A DNA stretch of 64,000 nt from Mariaggregatimicrobium sp964498785. Lineage in GTDB: Bacteria; Zhuqueibacterota; Zhuqueibacteria; Thermofontimicrobiales; Thiofontviventaceae. The position numbers and the translations under genes were made by a program. Position 1 is the stretch's first letter; every line of letters begins with the position of its first letter. Below the pieces are notes generated by a model. That model made no database searches. It was given only the letters and a program-made list of their open reading frames with translations, and was not told the DNA's origin. Location of the stretch: positions 1 through 64,000 of the forward strand of contig CAZCJL010000023.1 in NCBI GenBank assembly GCA_964498785.1, given 5' to 3'. Shown piece by piece: positions 52,262 through 61,758 of the stretch.

Positions 52262-54460
52262 TTATTGCACTCCGAAGTTTTTCCATCCGGCGGACACAAT
52301 TAGCTGATCAATCATTATATCATCTTGCATCAATTTCACAATTATTTTGTAGGGGAAATCGAGATTCAATTCTGATATGTTAACTTCACCAGTATTCCCT
52401 GAAATGACCTTTTGCTTTTCCTGCAGCAATGTCAAATTATCTACTGTATTGATATGCAGTGATGCGTTTTCTACCGGCTGTCTTGCAGAAATATTCAAGA
52501 AATCGCCATTCTGCTTTATTTCAAGATTTGATGGCATTGCCACGATACACGACATCACATCGGTTGGTTCTTCGGGAAAAATCAGGCAGGTCTTGCCGTT
52601 ATAAATTTTTGCCGGGATGGTTTCGTGGTTCCATACATCCACATAATGCCACGACTCCGGGTGGTCAACCGACATAAACGGACCGATCAGGCGATTATCA
52701 ATATTTCTGCTAACCTGGTCGCGATTTAGCTGAAAGACCGGGTAAACACATTTATTTTCTACCGGAAATGCATTCACATAAATATCATCCCGGAAATCTG
52801 GTACAAGAGGGACGGGATTATCCGTTAAATAGGCATCCCGATTTTCATGAATAATCCGGTTATAGCGCCTGATCATGATGCGTTCATTCCATGAGAACCG
52901 ATTGATTTCTCCGAAAATATCTTCCCACACAATTAAACCGGTTCCGTTAAAGAGTGCATTTAAAATCAGCTCATCACGCTTGCGCGCGCCGCGATTGATA
53001 TTGTGCACGTTGTGTTCCGGAATAATGAACCGGAAAAGATCGACATTGGGCATTTTGTTCGTTGCATTGCCCTGCTGATTCCAGCTACCGGTAACTAACT
53101 GCGCAGCCGCAAGATCGGGACGTCCCTCACTTACAAAAACATTGTCGGGATTCACTGCGTCCAGCGCATCGCGAAAGCTGATATCCGACTTATCCATAGT
53201 ATCTAAAAAGATCCCATCCGAACCAATCGCTTTGGCAATCCGCGCCTCTTCTTTAAAATGATTTTTCCCTTTATTCATAATATCCCAGGGTTTGTACGGA
53301 ATAAAAACCTGGACATCCCTTTGATGGGCTTTGTTGACCATTTCCCGTAAACCTTGAAGCCCGCCGGGCAAATCTTCGTACATTTCCCACTGGTCCCGGT
53401 TATCCACTCCCATCCGTTGATAATCGTGCCAGAGCAGCATATAATCGTACCCGCCGAAATTTAATTCCCCTTCATCCAGAAACCGGTCAATCTCAAAAAT
53501 ATTCTTTTCAGGATCATAAATATCATGTCCATAAAGAAAGGTAAAATGAGAAATCAACCGTTGCCGATATTTTTCCTGAATCGGGCGCTGGTAATACGTA
53601 AAATCAAAATTCGAACGAATATACTCTTTAAATACCTGGAACGCAGCATGCCAGTCCCCCGGATGCGGCGAAATACGACCGGAAATCACATCCGTTTTTT
53701 CATCGGGCTTCTGCGTTAAAGTGAATATCTTTGATTGAAAATCATCTTTATCCTTAAAATCAAATTCAAGCGCAGAAGAAAGCACATGCAAATAAAATCC
53801 GAAACCTTTTTTTTGATTATAAATATCGATGGGCATTTTGGGATCATAGCTTTTTGTAAAATAGAAAATAAAATCATCCGGATTGTCGACGCAAAAAAAG
53901 CTGCCTTGCGTTGGAATGAGGTAGTGCATATTTTTCGGATTCCCTATCGTGAGTTTCTGAATGAACGGGAATGAAACAAGAGTCCTTTTCGTAAGCGGCT
54001 CGCGATAGGCTCGGCCACCTGTGGCTGTATTATGCAAATTCACAGTCCAGGATAATTCGGCGCCGTTCGCTAAAGAAAAGGTCTGGGTGATAACGACAGG
54101 ATTTTCCACATAACTCGATTTCTGAACAATCGTCACAGAAACTATGTCATTGCTTTGTTTTGTATCGACGGTAAACAAGTGGTAACCCACATCATCCAGC
54201 CATAACGGATCCCGTGCAGAGATGAAATTTAATGGCGGATTATCTTCGAGAATATCAACACCGGTTTTCTTTTCCACACAACTGCTTATCTTAACACTTT
54301 TATCAACTAATAACGTATATTTAACTTTTTCATTTTCCATCACAATCTGACGCACGGTCTCTTTATCTGGCAATAAACTTAGTGTGGTTTTAGCAGCTAT
54401 TTGATTGACAAAAGTAAAGATGAACAATATGAATAACGTTATTCTGGTTTTTTTTCTCAT
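52262..54460 (-). CDS. Glycoside-hydrolase-like TIM-barrel protein (DUF6259/GH36-like)
   Basis: Of two in-frame ATGs, the one at 54460 has GAGGAG 8 nt upstream and is preferred. The 732-residue exported protein has an N-terminal beta-sandwich (~30-300). A TIM barrel follows, with 'HFTFLYGHDIYDPEKN', 'YDYMLLWHDYQRMGVDNRDQ', 'GSDGIFLDTMDKSD' and 'NVFVSEGRPD'; Asp/Glu in the last two segments lie at the strand ends where retaining alpha-glycosidases keep their nucleophile and acid. A C-terminal beta domain closes it. I place it near GH31/GH36-like proteins annotated DUF6259, not in a characterised GH family. It lies between the SUMF1-fold gene and the ADP-ribosylglycohydrolase pair. A role in cleaving a glycosidic part of the locus substrate is inferred. 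Confidence 0.7.
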   Translation of the reverse strand: MRKKTRITLFILFIFTFVNQIAAKTTLSLLPDKETVRQIVMENEKVKYTLLVDKSVKISSCVEKKTGVDILEDNPPLNFISARDPLWLDDVGYHLFTVDTKQSNDIVSVTIVQKSSYVENPVVITQTFSLANGAELSWTVNLHNTATGGRAYREPLTKRTLVSFPFIQKLTIGNPKNMHYLIPTQGSFFCVDNPDDFIFYFTKSYDPKMPIDIYNQKKGFGFYLHVLSSALEFDFKDKDDFQSKIFTLTQKPDEKTDVISGRISPHPGDWHAAFQVFKEYIRSNFDFTYYQRPIQEKYRQRLISHFTFLYGHDIYDPEKNIFEIDRFLDEGELNFGGYDYMLLWHDYQRMGVDNRDQWEMYEDLPGGLQGLREMVNKAHQRDVQVFIPYKPWDIMNKGKNHFKEEARIAKAIGSDGIFLDTMDKSDISFRDALDAVNPDNVFVSEGRPDLAAAQLVTGSWNQQGNATNKMPNVDLFRFIIPEHNVHNINRGARKRDELILNALFNGTGLIVWEDIFGEINRFSWNERIMIRRYNRIIHENRDAYLTDNPVPLVPDFRDDIYVNAFPVENKCVYPVFQLNRDQVSRNIDNRLIGPFMSVDHPESWHYVDVWNHETIPAKIYNGKTCLIFPEEPTDVMSCIVAMPSNLEIKQNGDFLNISARQPVENASLHINTVDNLTLLQEKQKVISGNTGEVNISELNLDFPYKIIVKLMQDDIMIDQLIVSAGWKNFGVQ

Positions 54461-54505
54461 TTCCATATCTCCTCACATTGATTCACGAAACGAACATAAT
54501 TAATA

Positions 54506-55309
54506 CTAATCAGCGTCTTTTACACAACGGAAGCCGATAGAGGAGCTTCTGTTCAGCGCGGGCGTCATCAGCCAGAATTTAGCGCGTTGATACATTGTAA
54601 TCGGACCGCCTTGCATGTACCACCGGCTTCCTTTTGCAAAAAAGTAACTGCCGCCGCGAATCCAGCAAAAGTAATGATAACCGTCAGATTCAACAGAATC
54701 CGTCCATTCCCACACATTGCCGGCCATATCCAGACATCCAAAAGGACTTGCTCCATCCGGATAGCTGCCAACAGGTTTTGTATCGTCCGAGTCCATATTT
54801 GCCTTTTGAGGATCGTAAATATTGCCCCAGGGCCAGTCCCTGCCATCCGCGCCCTGTGCTGCTTTCTGCCATTCAATTTCCGTGGGAAGCCTTTTGCCTG
54901 CCCATTGCGCGTACGCTTTGGCATCTTCCGGAGAAACCCATACGACAGGATGCTTTGCACGCCCCTTCGGATAGGTCCCGTTTTTCCAGTGTTTCAGAAA
55001 ATTTTTTGACCATTTGGGTTTATAATTCGTTGCATCCATGAATTCCTTGAATTCTTCGTTCGTCACTTCGGTCTGATCCATGTAAAAAGACGGAACATTC
55101 ACTTTTTCGCTGGATCTGTAGCGCATTCCCTGATCATCGACAATGAGTGAATCCAGCGTCAATCCTTCACGCCATCGGTATTCGACATGAAATAAAAAAT
55201 CACCGTCTTTGACCAATTTCATATCATCGGATTTTGCCTGTACAACACCATCGGGCGCAAGAAAAATCAAAACAAATACAAATGAAAATAAAAAATGACT
55301 CGTTCGCAT
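54506..55309 (-). CDS. SUMF1/FGE-fold exported protein (non-catalytic)
   Basis: The 267-residue protein has a signal peptide (ends near 'GVVQAK') and a SUMF1 domain: 'YMDQTEVTNEEFKEFMDATN', 'AQWAGKRLPTEIEWQKAAQG', 'GCLDMAGNVWEWTDS', 'SSIGFRCVKD'. The segment that holds the reactive cysteines in true formylglycine-generating enzymes reads 'WIRGGSYFFAKGSRWYMQGG' and has none, so it cannot activate sulfatases; no sulfatase is in the locus either. It is 21 nt downstream of the RhaT-like transporter gene and within the operon. SUMF1-fold proteins in such loci may bind ligand or assist other enzymes; this is not established. Confidence 0.87.
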   Translation of the reverse strand: MRTSHFLFSFVFVLIFLAPDGVVQAKSDDMKLVKDGDFLFHVEYRWREGLTLDSLIVDDQGMRYRSSEKVNVPSFYMDQTEVTNEEFKEFMDATNYKPKWSKNFLKHWKNGTYPKGRAKHPVVWVSPEDAKAYAQWAGKRLPTEIEWQKAAQGADGRDWPWGNIYDPQKANMDSDDTKPVGSYPDGASPFGCLDMAGNVWEWTDSVESDGYHYFCWIRGGSYFFAKGSRWYMQGGPITMYQRAKFWLMTPALNRSSSIGFRCVKDAD

Positions 55310-55330
55310 TCCATCCTCCCATAATCCTGG

Positions 55331-56344
55331 TTATAATGAATTGCTCGCACCGACAATAATCACGGCAGCGAGCAAAATAATAATTCCTCTGTATAACAAA
55401 GCTCTGGCTTTTGGAGAAGCATCTTTCCATTCGCCGCGCCATATTCCCCATAAATTTCCGACGACAATTGATAGCGAAATAAACAGCGGCCATCCGACAA
55501 TCATGCCCCATTGGCCGAGTTTGGCTGTGCTCATGCCATACAAATAAAAACTACCAATCCACATAATCGCCATGAATATACCGAGGAGCAGATTGCGATT
55601 TGTTTGTTCGCTAAAATAAGATTTTACCGTTTTTCGTTTAAACATCAGAAATACGCAGTAACCAAAATTCACAATAAAACCAATGGTATAGAAAAGAGAC
55701 CAGACGACGTTTCCGGCAAACGTGTCGGACACGCCAGACAGCTTTGCCGCTTCAATCACATTTGTGCCAAACGCCATTCCGACATTCGGCAGACAGGACA
55801 AAATACCCGCGAAAATTGCAATGATCAATCCCCCGGCGAAATCTTTTGACTCAATTTCAGATGAAGACGTATTTTCAGGATTTTTTTGCGCTCCGGCCCG
55901 GGAGCAGAAAATAATGCCAATAATTGTAATAACCATTCCTCCTAAAAGCGAGATACCCCTGGCCTGAATCAGAGTTTCCGGGAAAAATATGAGCATCGGA
56001 ATAAGAGAGCCAAGACTTGCGATCAGCCCCATAATAATGGGGTAACCGAGCGCCATACCCAGTCTGTCCATACCAAGTCCGAACAAAATAGCGCCAACAC
56101 CCCAGCCTGCGCCAAACAGGATCAACGTAATAATATCCTGAGAGGCTACTGACTGGTAAATGGACAGAATATTTGGAATGAGCAGCAGCGCTAAAACCCA
56201 GTTAAAAATCAGCATCCCGAATAGTGAAAAAGTCCCCCAGGAATGTTCCCATTCCCATTTTTTGGTTAATGTCATCGGCAGGATAAATGTCCCCTGGAAA
56301 AATCCTGCGATTAAGACAAGTGAAAATCCGGTAATAAGCGCCAT
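55331..56344 (-). CDS. RhaT-family sugar/proton symporter
   Basis: The product has 337 residues and ten membrane helices, with the layout and length of L-rhamnose-proton symporters ('GFFQGTFILPMTLTKKWEWE' at the start, 'GVGAILFGLGMDRLGMALGY' and 'WGMIVGWPLFISLSIVVGNL' further on). Divergent family members next to kinases other than rhamnulokinase take other sugars. Here the next gene upstream is a PfkB kinase, and no rhamnose isomerase or aldolase is in the window, so rhamnose is unlikely. It is the second inner-membrane sugar carrier of the locus beside the GRP transporter. Confidence 0.85.
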   Translation of the reverse strand: MALITGFSLVLIAGFFQGTFILPMTLTKKWEWEHSWGTFSLFGMLIFNWVLALLLIPNILSIYQSVASQDIITLILFGAGWGVGAILFGLGMDRLGMALGYPIIMGLIASLGSLIPMLIFFPETLIQARGISLLGGMVITIIGIIFCSRAGAQKNPENTSSSEIESKDFAGGLIIAIFAGILSCLPNVGMAFGTNVIEAAKLSGVSDTFAGNVVWSLFYTIGFIVNFGYCVFLMFKRKTVKSYFSEQTNRNLLLGIFMAIMWIGSFYLYGMSTAKLGQWGMIVGWPLFISLSIVVGNLWGIWRGEWKDASPKARALLYRGIIILLAAVIIVGASNSL

Positions 56345-56414
56345 AATTTAGCTCCTTTACTTTGCTTGTTTCGCTGAAGTGAATTTTATCAGGTTGTATG
56401 TTCCAACAACTGTA

Positions 56415-57335
56415 TCAAAGCAAATCTTTCATTCGGTCGTCGATTTCCTGGCGATACGGATAGGACTCGATTGTCTCGCGCTTTTGTGTCGAGAGGGAAG
56501 CCGCTGTTATCCCCATGACAATTGCTTCCGGCAAAGATTTCAGTTCACTTAATCCCACTGCCAGTCCGGCATTGAATGCATCTCCTGCGCCAACACTATC
56601 GACGACATTGACTTTTAACGCGGGAAAAGATTTCACCCCGTTTTGGGACGCCCATAGCACGCCTTCTTTTCCTAATGTGAGAACTACATTTTCCGCGCCG
56701 AGGTCCAATAATGCTTTCGCCAGCTCTTCGTTGCGAACCGGATCAGCCGGATCCAGCCCAAGACAAACCCTGCCTTCTGTTTCATTGGGAGTAAGCACAA
56801 AAACATTGCTCAAATCTTTGTCCCGTAAATTTACGGCAGGCGCAGGATTTAAAATCGTTTTCTTATTTTGTGCTCTGGCGATTTGTGCTGCAGCAAGGGC
56901 TGTCTCCAATGGAATTTCCAACGGAGAGAGAATTACGTCAGAAGATTGAATGATCGTCTTGTGTGCTTCGATATCAGATGGGCTAAAGTCACCATTTGCA
57001 GCGATATCAATAACAATCAGATTACTGCCTCCGGAACTGAAAATAATAAATCCCACGGCTGTTGGCAAATGATCTGAAAATAACACTCCCCTGTTGTCAA
57101 CACCTTCATCTTCCAACAACTTCAAAAAGCCATTTCCGAAACTATCCCTGCCAATTTTTCCCATAAAAGTCGCGTCGGCGCCGAGGCGGGAGGCGCACGC
57201 CGCCATATTCGATCCTTTACCGCCGTGTGTGGTATGATAATTCCGCCCCATCACAGTCTCACCCTCAACCGGTATCCGATCCGTGTCCATCACAAGCGCG
57301 ACAATATAGCTACCGACAACTGTTACTTTGCCCAT
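56415..57335 (-). CDS. PfkB-family carbohydrate kinase (ribokinase-like)
   Basis: The 306-residue kinase has the ribokinase N-terminal signature 'GGKGSNMAACASRLG', 'NPAPAVNLRDKD', an anion hole/ATP segment 'NVVLTLGKEGVLWASQNG' and the catalytic 'VVDSVGAGDAFNAGLAVGL'. It is diverged from the ribokinase at 47050. Two kinases plus two carriers in one operon suggest that two different sugars are released from the substrate. Ribose, deoxyribose or a nucleoside itself are candidates. Starts with ATG; 70 nt separates it from the RhaT-like gene. Confidence 0.87.
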   Translation of the reverse strand: MGKVTVVGSYIVALVMDTDRIPVEGETVMGRNYHTTHGGKGSNMAACASRLGADATFMGKIGRDSFGNGFLKLLEDEGVDNRGVLFSDHLPTAVGFIIFSSGGSNLIVIDIAANGDFSPSDIEAHKTIIQSSDVILSPLEIPLETALAAAQIARAQNKKTILNPAPAVNLRDKDLSNVFVLTPNETEGRVCLGLDPADPVRNEELAKALLDLGAENVVLTLGKEGVLWASQNGVKSFPALKVNVVDSVGAGDAFNAGLAVGLSELKSLPEAIVMGITAASLSTQKRETIESYPYRQEIDDRMKDLL

Positions 57336-57402
57336 TTATTGTCCTTTTTAACTTTTTTAAATTCCCATGCTATGTGCTTAAGTTCGCTTACTATTCTTGT
57401 TA

Positions 57403-58530
57403 TCACAAAACACCGAACATCGCGAGAACATTGTTCACCGGCGTATCTGCCTGAAGATGATGAGAACCGGCTAAAATGTAGCCGCCATTTTGGCCTAATA
57501 TTCCTGAAGTATAATCCACTTTTTGTTTGACCTCTTCAGGAGTGCTATATGGTAAAAACTGTTGAACATCAATTCCACCATGAAACGCAATACGACCGCC
57601 AAAATCTTCTGCTAATTTTTCAGGATTCATATTTTTAGCAGATGGTTGAATCGGATTCAGTATTTTCAAACCCATGTCAATAAAGGTTTCGATTAACGGA
57701 TAGACAGCGCCGCAGCAGTGCATCATTGTTGGTTTGTTGTATTCTGAAGCAATATCAATCACCTTTTGATGATAAGGCTGGATGAAGTCACTGTACATTT
57801 GCGGGCTAATCAACAGATTTTGTTGAGAAGCGACGTCATCGTAAAAATAAATTATATCGATTTTATCGCCGGCTGTTGCCAATACGGTGCGGAGATTTTC
57901 AAAATGAACTTCAGCGATTCTATCCATCACATAGCGAACCATTTCCGGGTTCAACGCCATATCTAACTGAAATTTTTCAAATCCATAGATCGACCATGCT
58001 GTTTCAAAGAATGAGCCCAGCCGGTATCGAATATTATATTCCGCGATATCATTAAAACTATCGATGTAATCATTCAGCGTGCTAAAGTCCCACCAATCCG
58101 GTTGCGGCCATCGGTATTTTTTTAGATCATCAATACTTTGTGCGTGTTGTAATGGATAAGAAGCGAATTCATCCAGTTCGCCAAAAGGCGTTTTTACTTT
58201 TTTACGATGCGCTCCCCAAACATCGCGATTGCTGCCATCAGGCTCAATTTTGCGCCACATCCCGCTGAGAGACGAGCGTTCCTGAGATGCTGCCATATCC
58301 ACCCGTGATTTTGTGACATCCGGATGTTGACAGAAATTATCATAATAGATAATCCGGCAATCAATACCTAATTTTTGTAATATCACGTTGCGATCATGCG
58401 TACCAAAGTAGTCCCCTAATTTGTGCCAGACCTCCGGCACAGCAGCGAAATCCCTGGGGATTCGATCCGGTTTTTGATGATTTATCGCCAGATTAACTCT
58501 CTCTTTATGAGAGCTGTCTTTACCATCCAT
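57403..58530 (-). CDS. Uroporphyrinogen decarboxylase-fold protein (MtaA/CmuA-like)
   Basis: The 375-residue protein has a URO-D barrel ('HQKPDRIPRDFAAVPEVWHK' at the start). The true decarboxylase substrate-binding N-terminal motif is absent, and a 'MHCCGAVYPLIETFIDMG' segment (H271, C272, C273) recalls the zinc-binding HxC of MtaA/CmuA-type methyltransferases. Such proteins are frequent in sugar and aromatic catabolic loci of uncultivated bacteria, with unknown substrates. It is the first gene after the terminator at 58567-58595, so it may lead the cytosolic half of the locus. Haem synthesis is unlikely to be its job. Confidence 0.82.
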   Translation of the reverse strand: MDGKDSSHKERVNLAINHQKPDRIPRDFAAVPEVWHKLGDYFGTHDRNVILQKLGIDCRIIYYDNFCQHPDVTKSRVDMAASQERSSLSGMWRKIEPDGSNRDVWGAHRKKVKTPFGELDEFASYPLQHAQSIDDLKKYRWPQPDWWDFSTLNDYIDSFNDIAEYNIRYRLGSFFETAWSIYGFEKFQLDMALNPEMVRYVMDRIAEVHFENLRTVLATAGDKIDIIYFYDDVASQQNLLISPQMYSDFIQPYHQKVIDIASEYNKPTMMHCCGAVYPLIETFIDMGLKILNPIQPSAKNMNPEKLAEDFGGRIAFHGGIDVQQFLPYSTPEEVKQKVDYTSGILGQNGGYILAGSHHLQADTPVNNVLAMFGVL

Positions 58531-58566
58531 ACTATTATATTAAATATACTTTGACTAACAATAAAC

Positions 58567-58595
58567 GGCTGCCCGCTTATGACGAGCGGGCAGCC
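58567..58595 (-). terminator. Strong intrinsic terminator/attenuator inside the locus
   Basis: GGCTGCCCGCT pairs with AGCGGGCAGCC over 11 bp with a short loop. On the minus strand GTTTATTGTT follows. It lies 14 nt after the PorV-family stop and 37 nt before the UroD-like start, so it separates the surface-protein trio from the metabolic genes and should make the trio more abundant. Confidence 0.8.
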
Positions 58596-58608
58596 AGGTT
58601 AATTGATT

Positions 58609-59649
58609 TTAATTTAGCCCAAATCCGACAGTAAATAAATGTACGCTCGTTAATCGCCCGTAATCGAGATACGCATAATCAATTCTGCCGTTTATGTTAC
58701 CCATATTATAATTAATGCCACCGCCCAGGGTAAAACCTTGCTCATCATAATTGAACTTGTATCCACCCCGGATCGTAAAAATTTCCATCAGGCTATATTC
58801 GAGCGCTGCATGGATTCGTTCCGGTCCGTCATTGGGGTGTACACCTTCAAACAGAGCAGTCAGGCGTTGTTGCGAATCATCTGAAGCTTCAATAAAATCA
58901 TAGCCAACACCAAGTCTGAAATCGATTGGCATTCTAACACTTTGGGGTAAACCATACAAATCGGTAAATCCTGTATATTCAGTATCCGGCCCAAAATTTC
59001 GGGCCACCATCGCCAGTCGCAGACTTCTGAACCCGGTTCGATAATATAGTCCGAAATCCGTATTCCAGTTTTTCACTTTCACATCATCCAATTTTTCTTC
59101 GATATAGCTAAAGTTACCGCCAATCGCAAGCCGATCCGTGATGTTTCTGGCATAGGATAACCCAATCATAATATCGCCGGCAGTAAAAGTACCGAGGTCT
59201 CCGCTGCGTTCAGTGACTTCCAATTGTGGATTGTACACATTTTGCGTTCTCACCATGTCCCCGATATCCAGATTCGCGATATAGATTCCAAAGTGACCCC
59301 ACACGCCAAAGTTTTTAGCAATTGCGGCAGTGAGGTAAGAAATATCGGCAACATAATTTATTTGAGATACAGTCATATCCATATTTTCAACATCCACCAT
59401 ATTGGCGGGATTATTGAAAATAGCTGTCACATCATTGTTAATTAATCCGGTTTTAATATCTGCCAGGGCTGCACTTCTCGCAGAAGTGGGCAGATGTAAA
59501 AATTGCCAGCCGGTTTGACCGACACGGTCAAAATCAGGCGGATCAATTCCTGCCCGAGGATCCCGTGGGTTCTGGGCATTCGCTATTGTGAAACAGAATA
59601 AAACTATTAATAAAGTTATCACAAATTTATTTCTAAATTTCCAATTCAT
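58609..59649 (-). CDS. PorV/PorQ-family outer-membrane protein
   Basis: This 346-residue protein has a signal peptide and the PorV/PorQ signature 'GWQFLHLPTSARSAALADI' followed by 'TAIFNNPANMVDVENMDMT'. It is beta-strand-rich throughout, with a barrel-type end ('RLTSVHLFTVGFGLN'). PorV is the shuttle that takes T9SS cargo from the translocon to the attachment complex; paralogues sit with individual cargo proteins. Here it directly follows a large secreted protein and a TonB receptor, so it probably serves their export or surface attachment. Spacing to the upstream gene is 38 nt. Confidence 0.88.
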   Translation of the reverse strand: MNWKFRNKFVITLLIVLFCFTIANAQNPRDPRAGIDPPDFDRVGQTGWQFLHLPTSARSAALADIKTGLINNDVTAIFNNPANMVDVENMDMTVSQINYVADISYLTAAIAKNFGVWGHFGIYIANLDIGDMVRTQNVYNPQLEVTERSGDLGTFTAGDIMIGLSYARNITDRLAIGGNFSYIEEKLDDVKVKNWNTDFGLYYRTGFRSLRLAMVARNFGPDTEYTGFTDLYGLPQSVRMPIDFRLGVGYDFIEASDDSQQRLTALFEGVHPNDGPERIHAALEYSLMEIFTIRGGYKFNYDEQGFTLGGGINYNMGNINGRIDYAYLDYGRLTSVHLFTVGFGLN

Positions 59650-59687
59650 CTCATGTTCCTCCGGTTTTATGGGGAAATTGTAGTTTT

Positions 59688-61700
59688 TTATTTAATGATT
59701 ACAAACTTACCAATTTTTTCTTCTCCCTCGTGGCCCGGAACATGTGATTCTACATGAAATAAATATGTCCCTGGCGCAACAAACTGGAGATATTTATTAA
59801 CCTGATAGTCTCCAAGTGCACGGGAGCCCCACGGTTCATCACCGCTACCGTCGTTGTGTTTAATGGTAGTAATATGTTCACCTGCCAACGTATAGATTCG
59901 AATCGTACAAACAGACGGTACATTGACAAACTCAATCCGGTATCCTTCTCCCTCACCACGTAACTGGCTATGTTGAATAAAAGGATTCGGATAGACGCGA
60001 ATATCGTCCATATTGTCACTGGGTGCCGCCATCGGATAGACCGGATCAGAATTTGCATTCACCAATCCGCTCTCAAGAGGAGGTACACTGGTGACTGATT
60101 GATCATACGGCCATGGTTCATTGTGTCCTGTATCATAACTGGTGACGCCATAATAATATCCAACCCCAAGTTTGAGATCAGAATCATTATACGTGACCAT
60201 GCCATCTTCCATCTCTACCTGTTCAACCGAAATGTCCTTCACTAACATCCAGGGGCCGACATTTCTAAACGACGATCGATAAACACGATAACCAGCCACA
60301 TCATTCACATTGTAATCCGGATCCAGATAAGAATCGGAAATCGCGGGCCATTGTACTTTCATTCCAAGAGGTAATGGTGTTAATACCAGTGTATTCATCC
60401 CGTCAGTTGGTGTTGGCGGAGGATCGGGACATTCATATCCGCGGTTGTAGAGTTCAATGGCAGCATCAATATTTTTCCACAAGCTGTCGGCGCCATCTTT
60501 CAGATGCGCTTCATTTTCAACGCCACCAGCCATTACCCGTTCAAAATCCATCATACCACAGGCGACAACCATCACAAATTTTAACTCGCCACCGGGCGGT
60601 AAATCATAGGGACCGGTTGCATAGAGATAATCAATTTGTCGTTCAAAACGAGTTCTCTCTGCGGCCGTAAGACCCAATCGGGCAGCTTCTGATTCAAGAG
60701 AGGTTCCGTCCTCTGCGGTCAGGGGCAATGGTTGATCATAAACCAGCGATTCATAGATGTAGCTATCAGGGTCGAAATCCACTTCGGGATTATCGTTCAT
60801 AGGATCCGGCTGAACACGATTCCATTCCTGATTAAGGTTCCCCTTATCCACGATATTCATGTGATCGCGTTCGTTGGGATCTGATTTCTGTGGTTTTTCC
60901 AGCCAGTAATAAGTAAAATACTGCGGCGCCAGAAATTCATGATTTATTGCCGCCGGCGCATCGATATCAGCAGGTTCGCCTTTGTCACTTCTTGTTAAGC
61001 CATAATTTTGCTCAACCGGCAATCCCTGGTTATTCCACAGAACATCATCATGAAAATAGAACGCTTCTTTCTCGATGTTCCATTCGTATTGATCATCATC
61101 GAGCCAACCGCCTGCGATGGGAGTGGCAATATTAATTTCCGCGGTCGGTGCAAATCTGAAATTCGTAATATTTTTATTACCGGTATTCTTAAAAGTATAC
61201 TCATAGATGATAAAATCATCATACTTTGGATAACTCCACGCCAATGCACGGAAATTCATTTCCACACCGAACTCCACCATATAAGCTGCGCCGGTGATAA
61301 TTTCTTCCGCCAGGAGCGAAGGATCGTCCATGTTATAATTTGTTACCTTCTGTGCATCAGCTAACGGCGAAATGTACGTCGGATTTGGGTCATAAGCCAT
61401 ACACAAACGGAAGGGTACGCCGACTCCATCGACATCGCCCCAGGCCATCCATCCTGACCATTCGCACATACCATAATGATCATTCAGGTTCGAACCAAGC
61501 ACATGTCCGGGATAATCAAACTTGTAATATTCATCTCCCCCTAAAGTTGGCTGTCCGACTGACGACGTGTTCCAGATCCGGGCCCATAATTTAGACCGAG
61601 TTAATTCCTGATAATTCCAGCCAGCTCCGTAAATTTGTGTTATTAAAGTTAATAACACAATAATGCTTGCTGTTGTAATTTGGATTATTTTGCGATTCAT
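59688..61700 (-). CDS. Large exported protein with fibronectin-like and C-terminal sorting-type domain
   Basis: The 670-residue protein has a signal peptide ('ITTASIIVLLTLITQIYG') and no catalytic signature that I recognise. The middle has aromatic-rich segments ('WSGWMAWGDVDGVGVPFRLC'). Near residue 450-530 a fibronectin type III-like domain occurs ('YRVYRSSFRNVGPWMLVKDI'). The last ~85 residues ('DIRVYPNPFIQHSQLRGEGE' to 'GEEKIGKFVIIK') resemble a T9SS/FlgD-type sorting domain. Gene order TonB receptor, this protein, PorV suggests an outer-membrane uptake complex in which this protein takes the role that SusD plays elsewhere; that analogy is inference. Confidence 0.78.
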   Translation of the reverse strand: MNRKIIQITTASIIVLLTLITQIYGAGWNYQELTRSKLWARIWNTSSVGQPTLGGDEYYKFDYPGHVLGSNLNDHYGMCEWSGWMAWGDVDGVGVPFRLCMAYDPNPTYISPLADAQKVTNYNMDDPSLLAEEIITGAAYMVEFGVEMNFRALAWSYPKYDDFIIYEYTFKNTGNKNITNFRFAPTAEINIATPIAGGWLDDDQYEWNIEKEAFYFHDDVLWNNQGLPVEQNYGLTRSDKGEPADIDAPAAINHEFLAPQYFTYYWLEKPQKSDPNERDHMNIVDKGNLNQEWNRVQPDPMNDNPEVDFDPDSYIYESLVYDQPLPLTAEDGTSLESEAARLGLTAAERTRFERQIDYLYATGPYDLPPGGELKFVMVVACGMMDFERVMAGGVENEAHLKDGADSLWKNIDAAIELYNRGYECPDPPPTPTDGMNTLVLTPLPLGMKVQWPAISDSYLDPDYNVNDVAGYRVYRSSFRNVGPWMLVKDISVEQVEMEDGMVTYNDSDLKLGVGYYYGVTSYDTGHNEPWPYDQSVTSVPPLESGLVNANSDPVYPMAAPSDNMDDIRVYPNPFIQHSQLRGEGEGYRIEFVNVPSVCTIRIYTLAGEHITTIKHNDGSGDEPWGSRALGDYQVNKYLQFVAPGTYLFHVESHVPGHEGEEKIGKFVIIK

Positions 61701-61758
61701 TTATCCTCTCCTATCATAAACATATTAAAGGTGTTCGCGAATTTGAATTTATCGCTTC

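Noticed and set aside
54587..55041. Plus-strand frames of 135-140 codons opposite the SUMF1-fold gene
   Set aside because: They lie wholly inside a well-supported minus-strand gene and have no recognisable domains; antisense shadows.
55331..56344. L-rhamnose transporter rhaT by name
   Set aside because: No rhamnose isomerase, kinase or aldolase accompanies it; only the family is assigned.
57403..58530. Uroporphyrinogen decarboxylase of haem synthesis (hemE)
   Set aside because: It lacks the N-terminal substrate motif, has a methyltransferase-like HCC segment and lies in a sugar locus.
59688..61700. SusD-like binding lipoprotein
   Set aside because: No lipobox and no SusD helical repeat signature; it has a sorting-type C-terminal domain instead.
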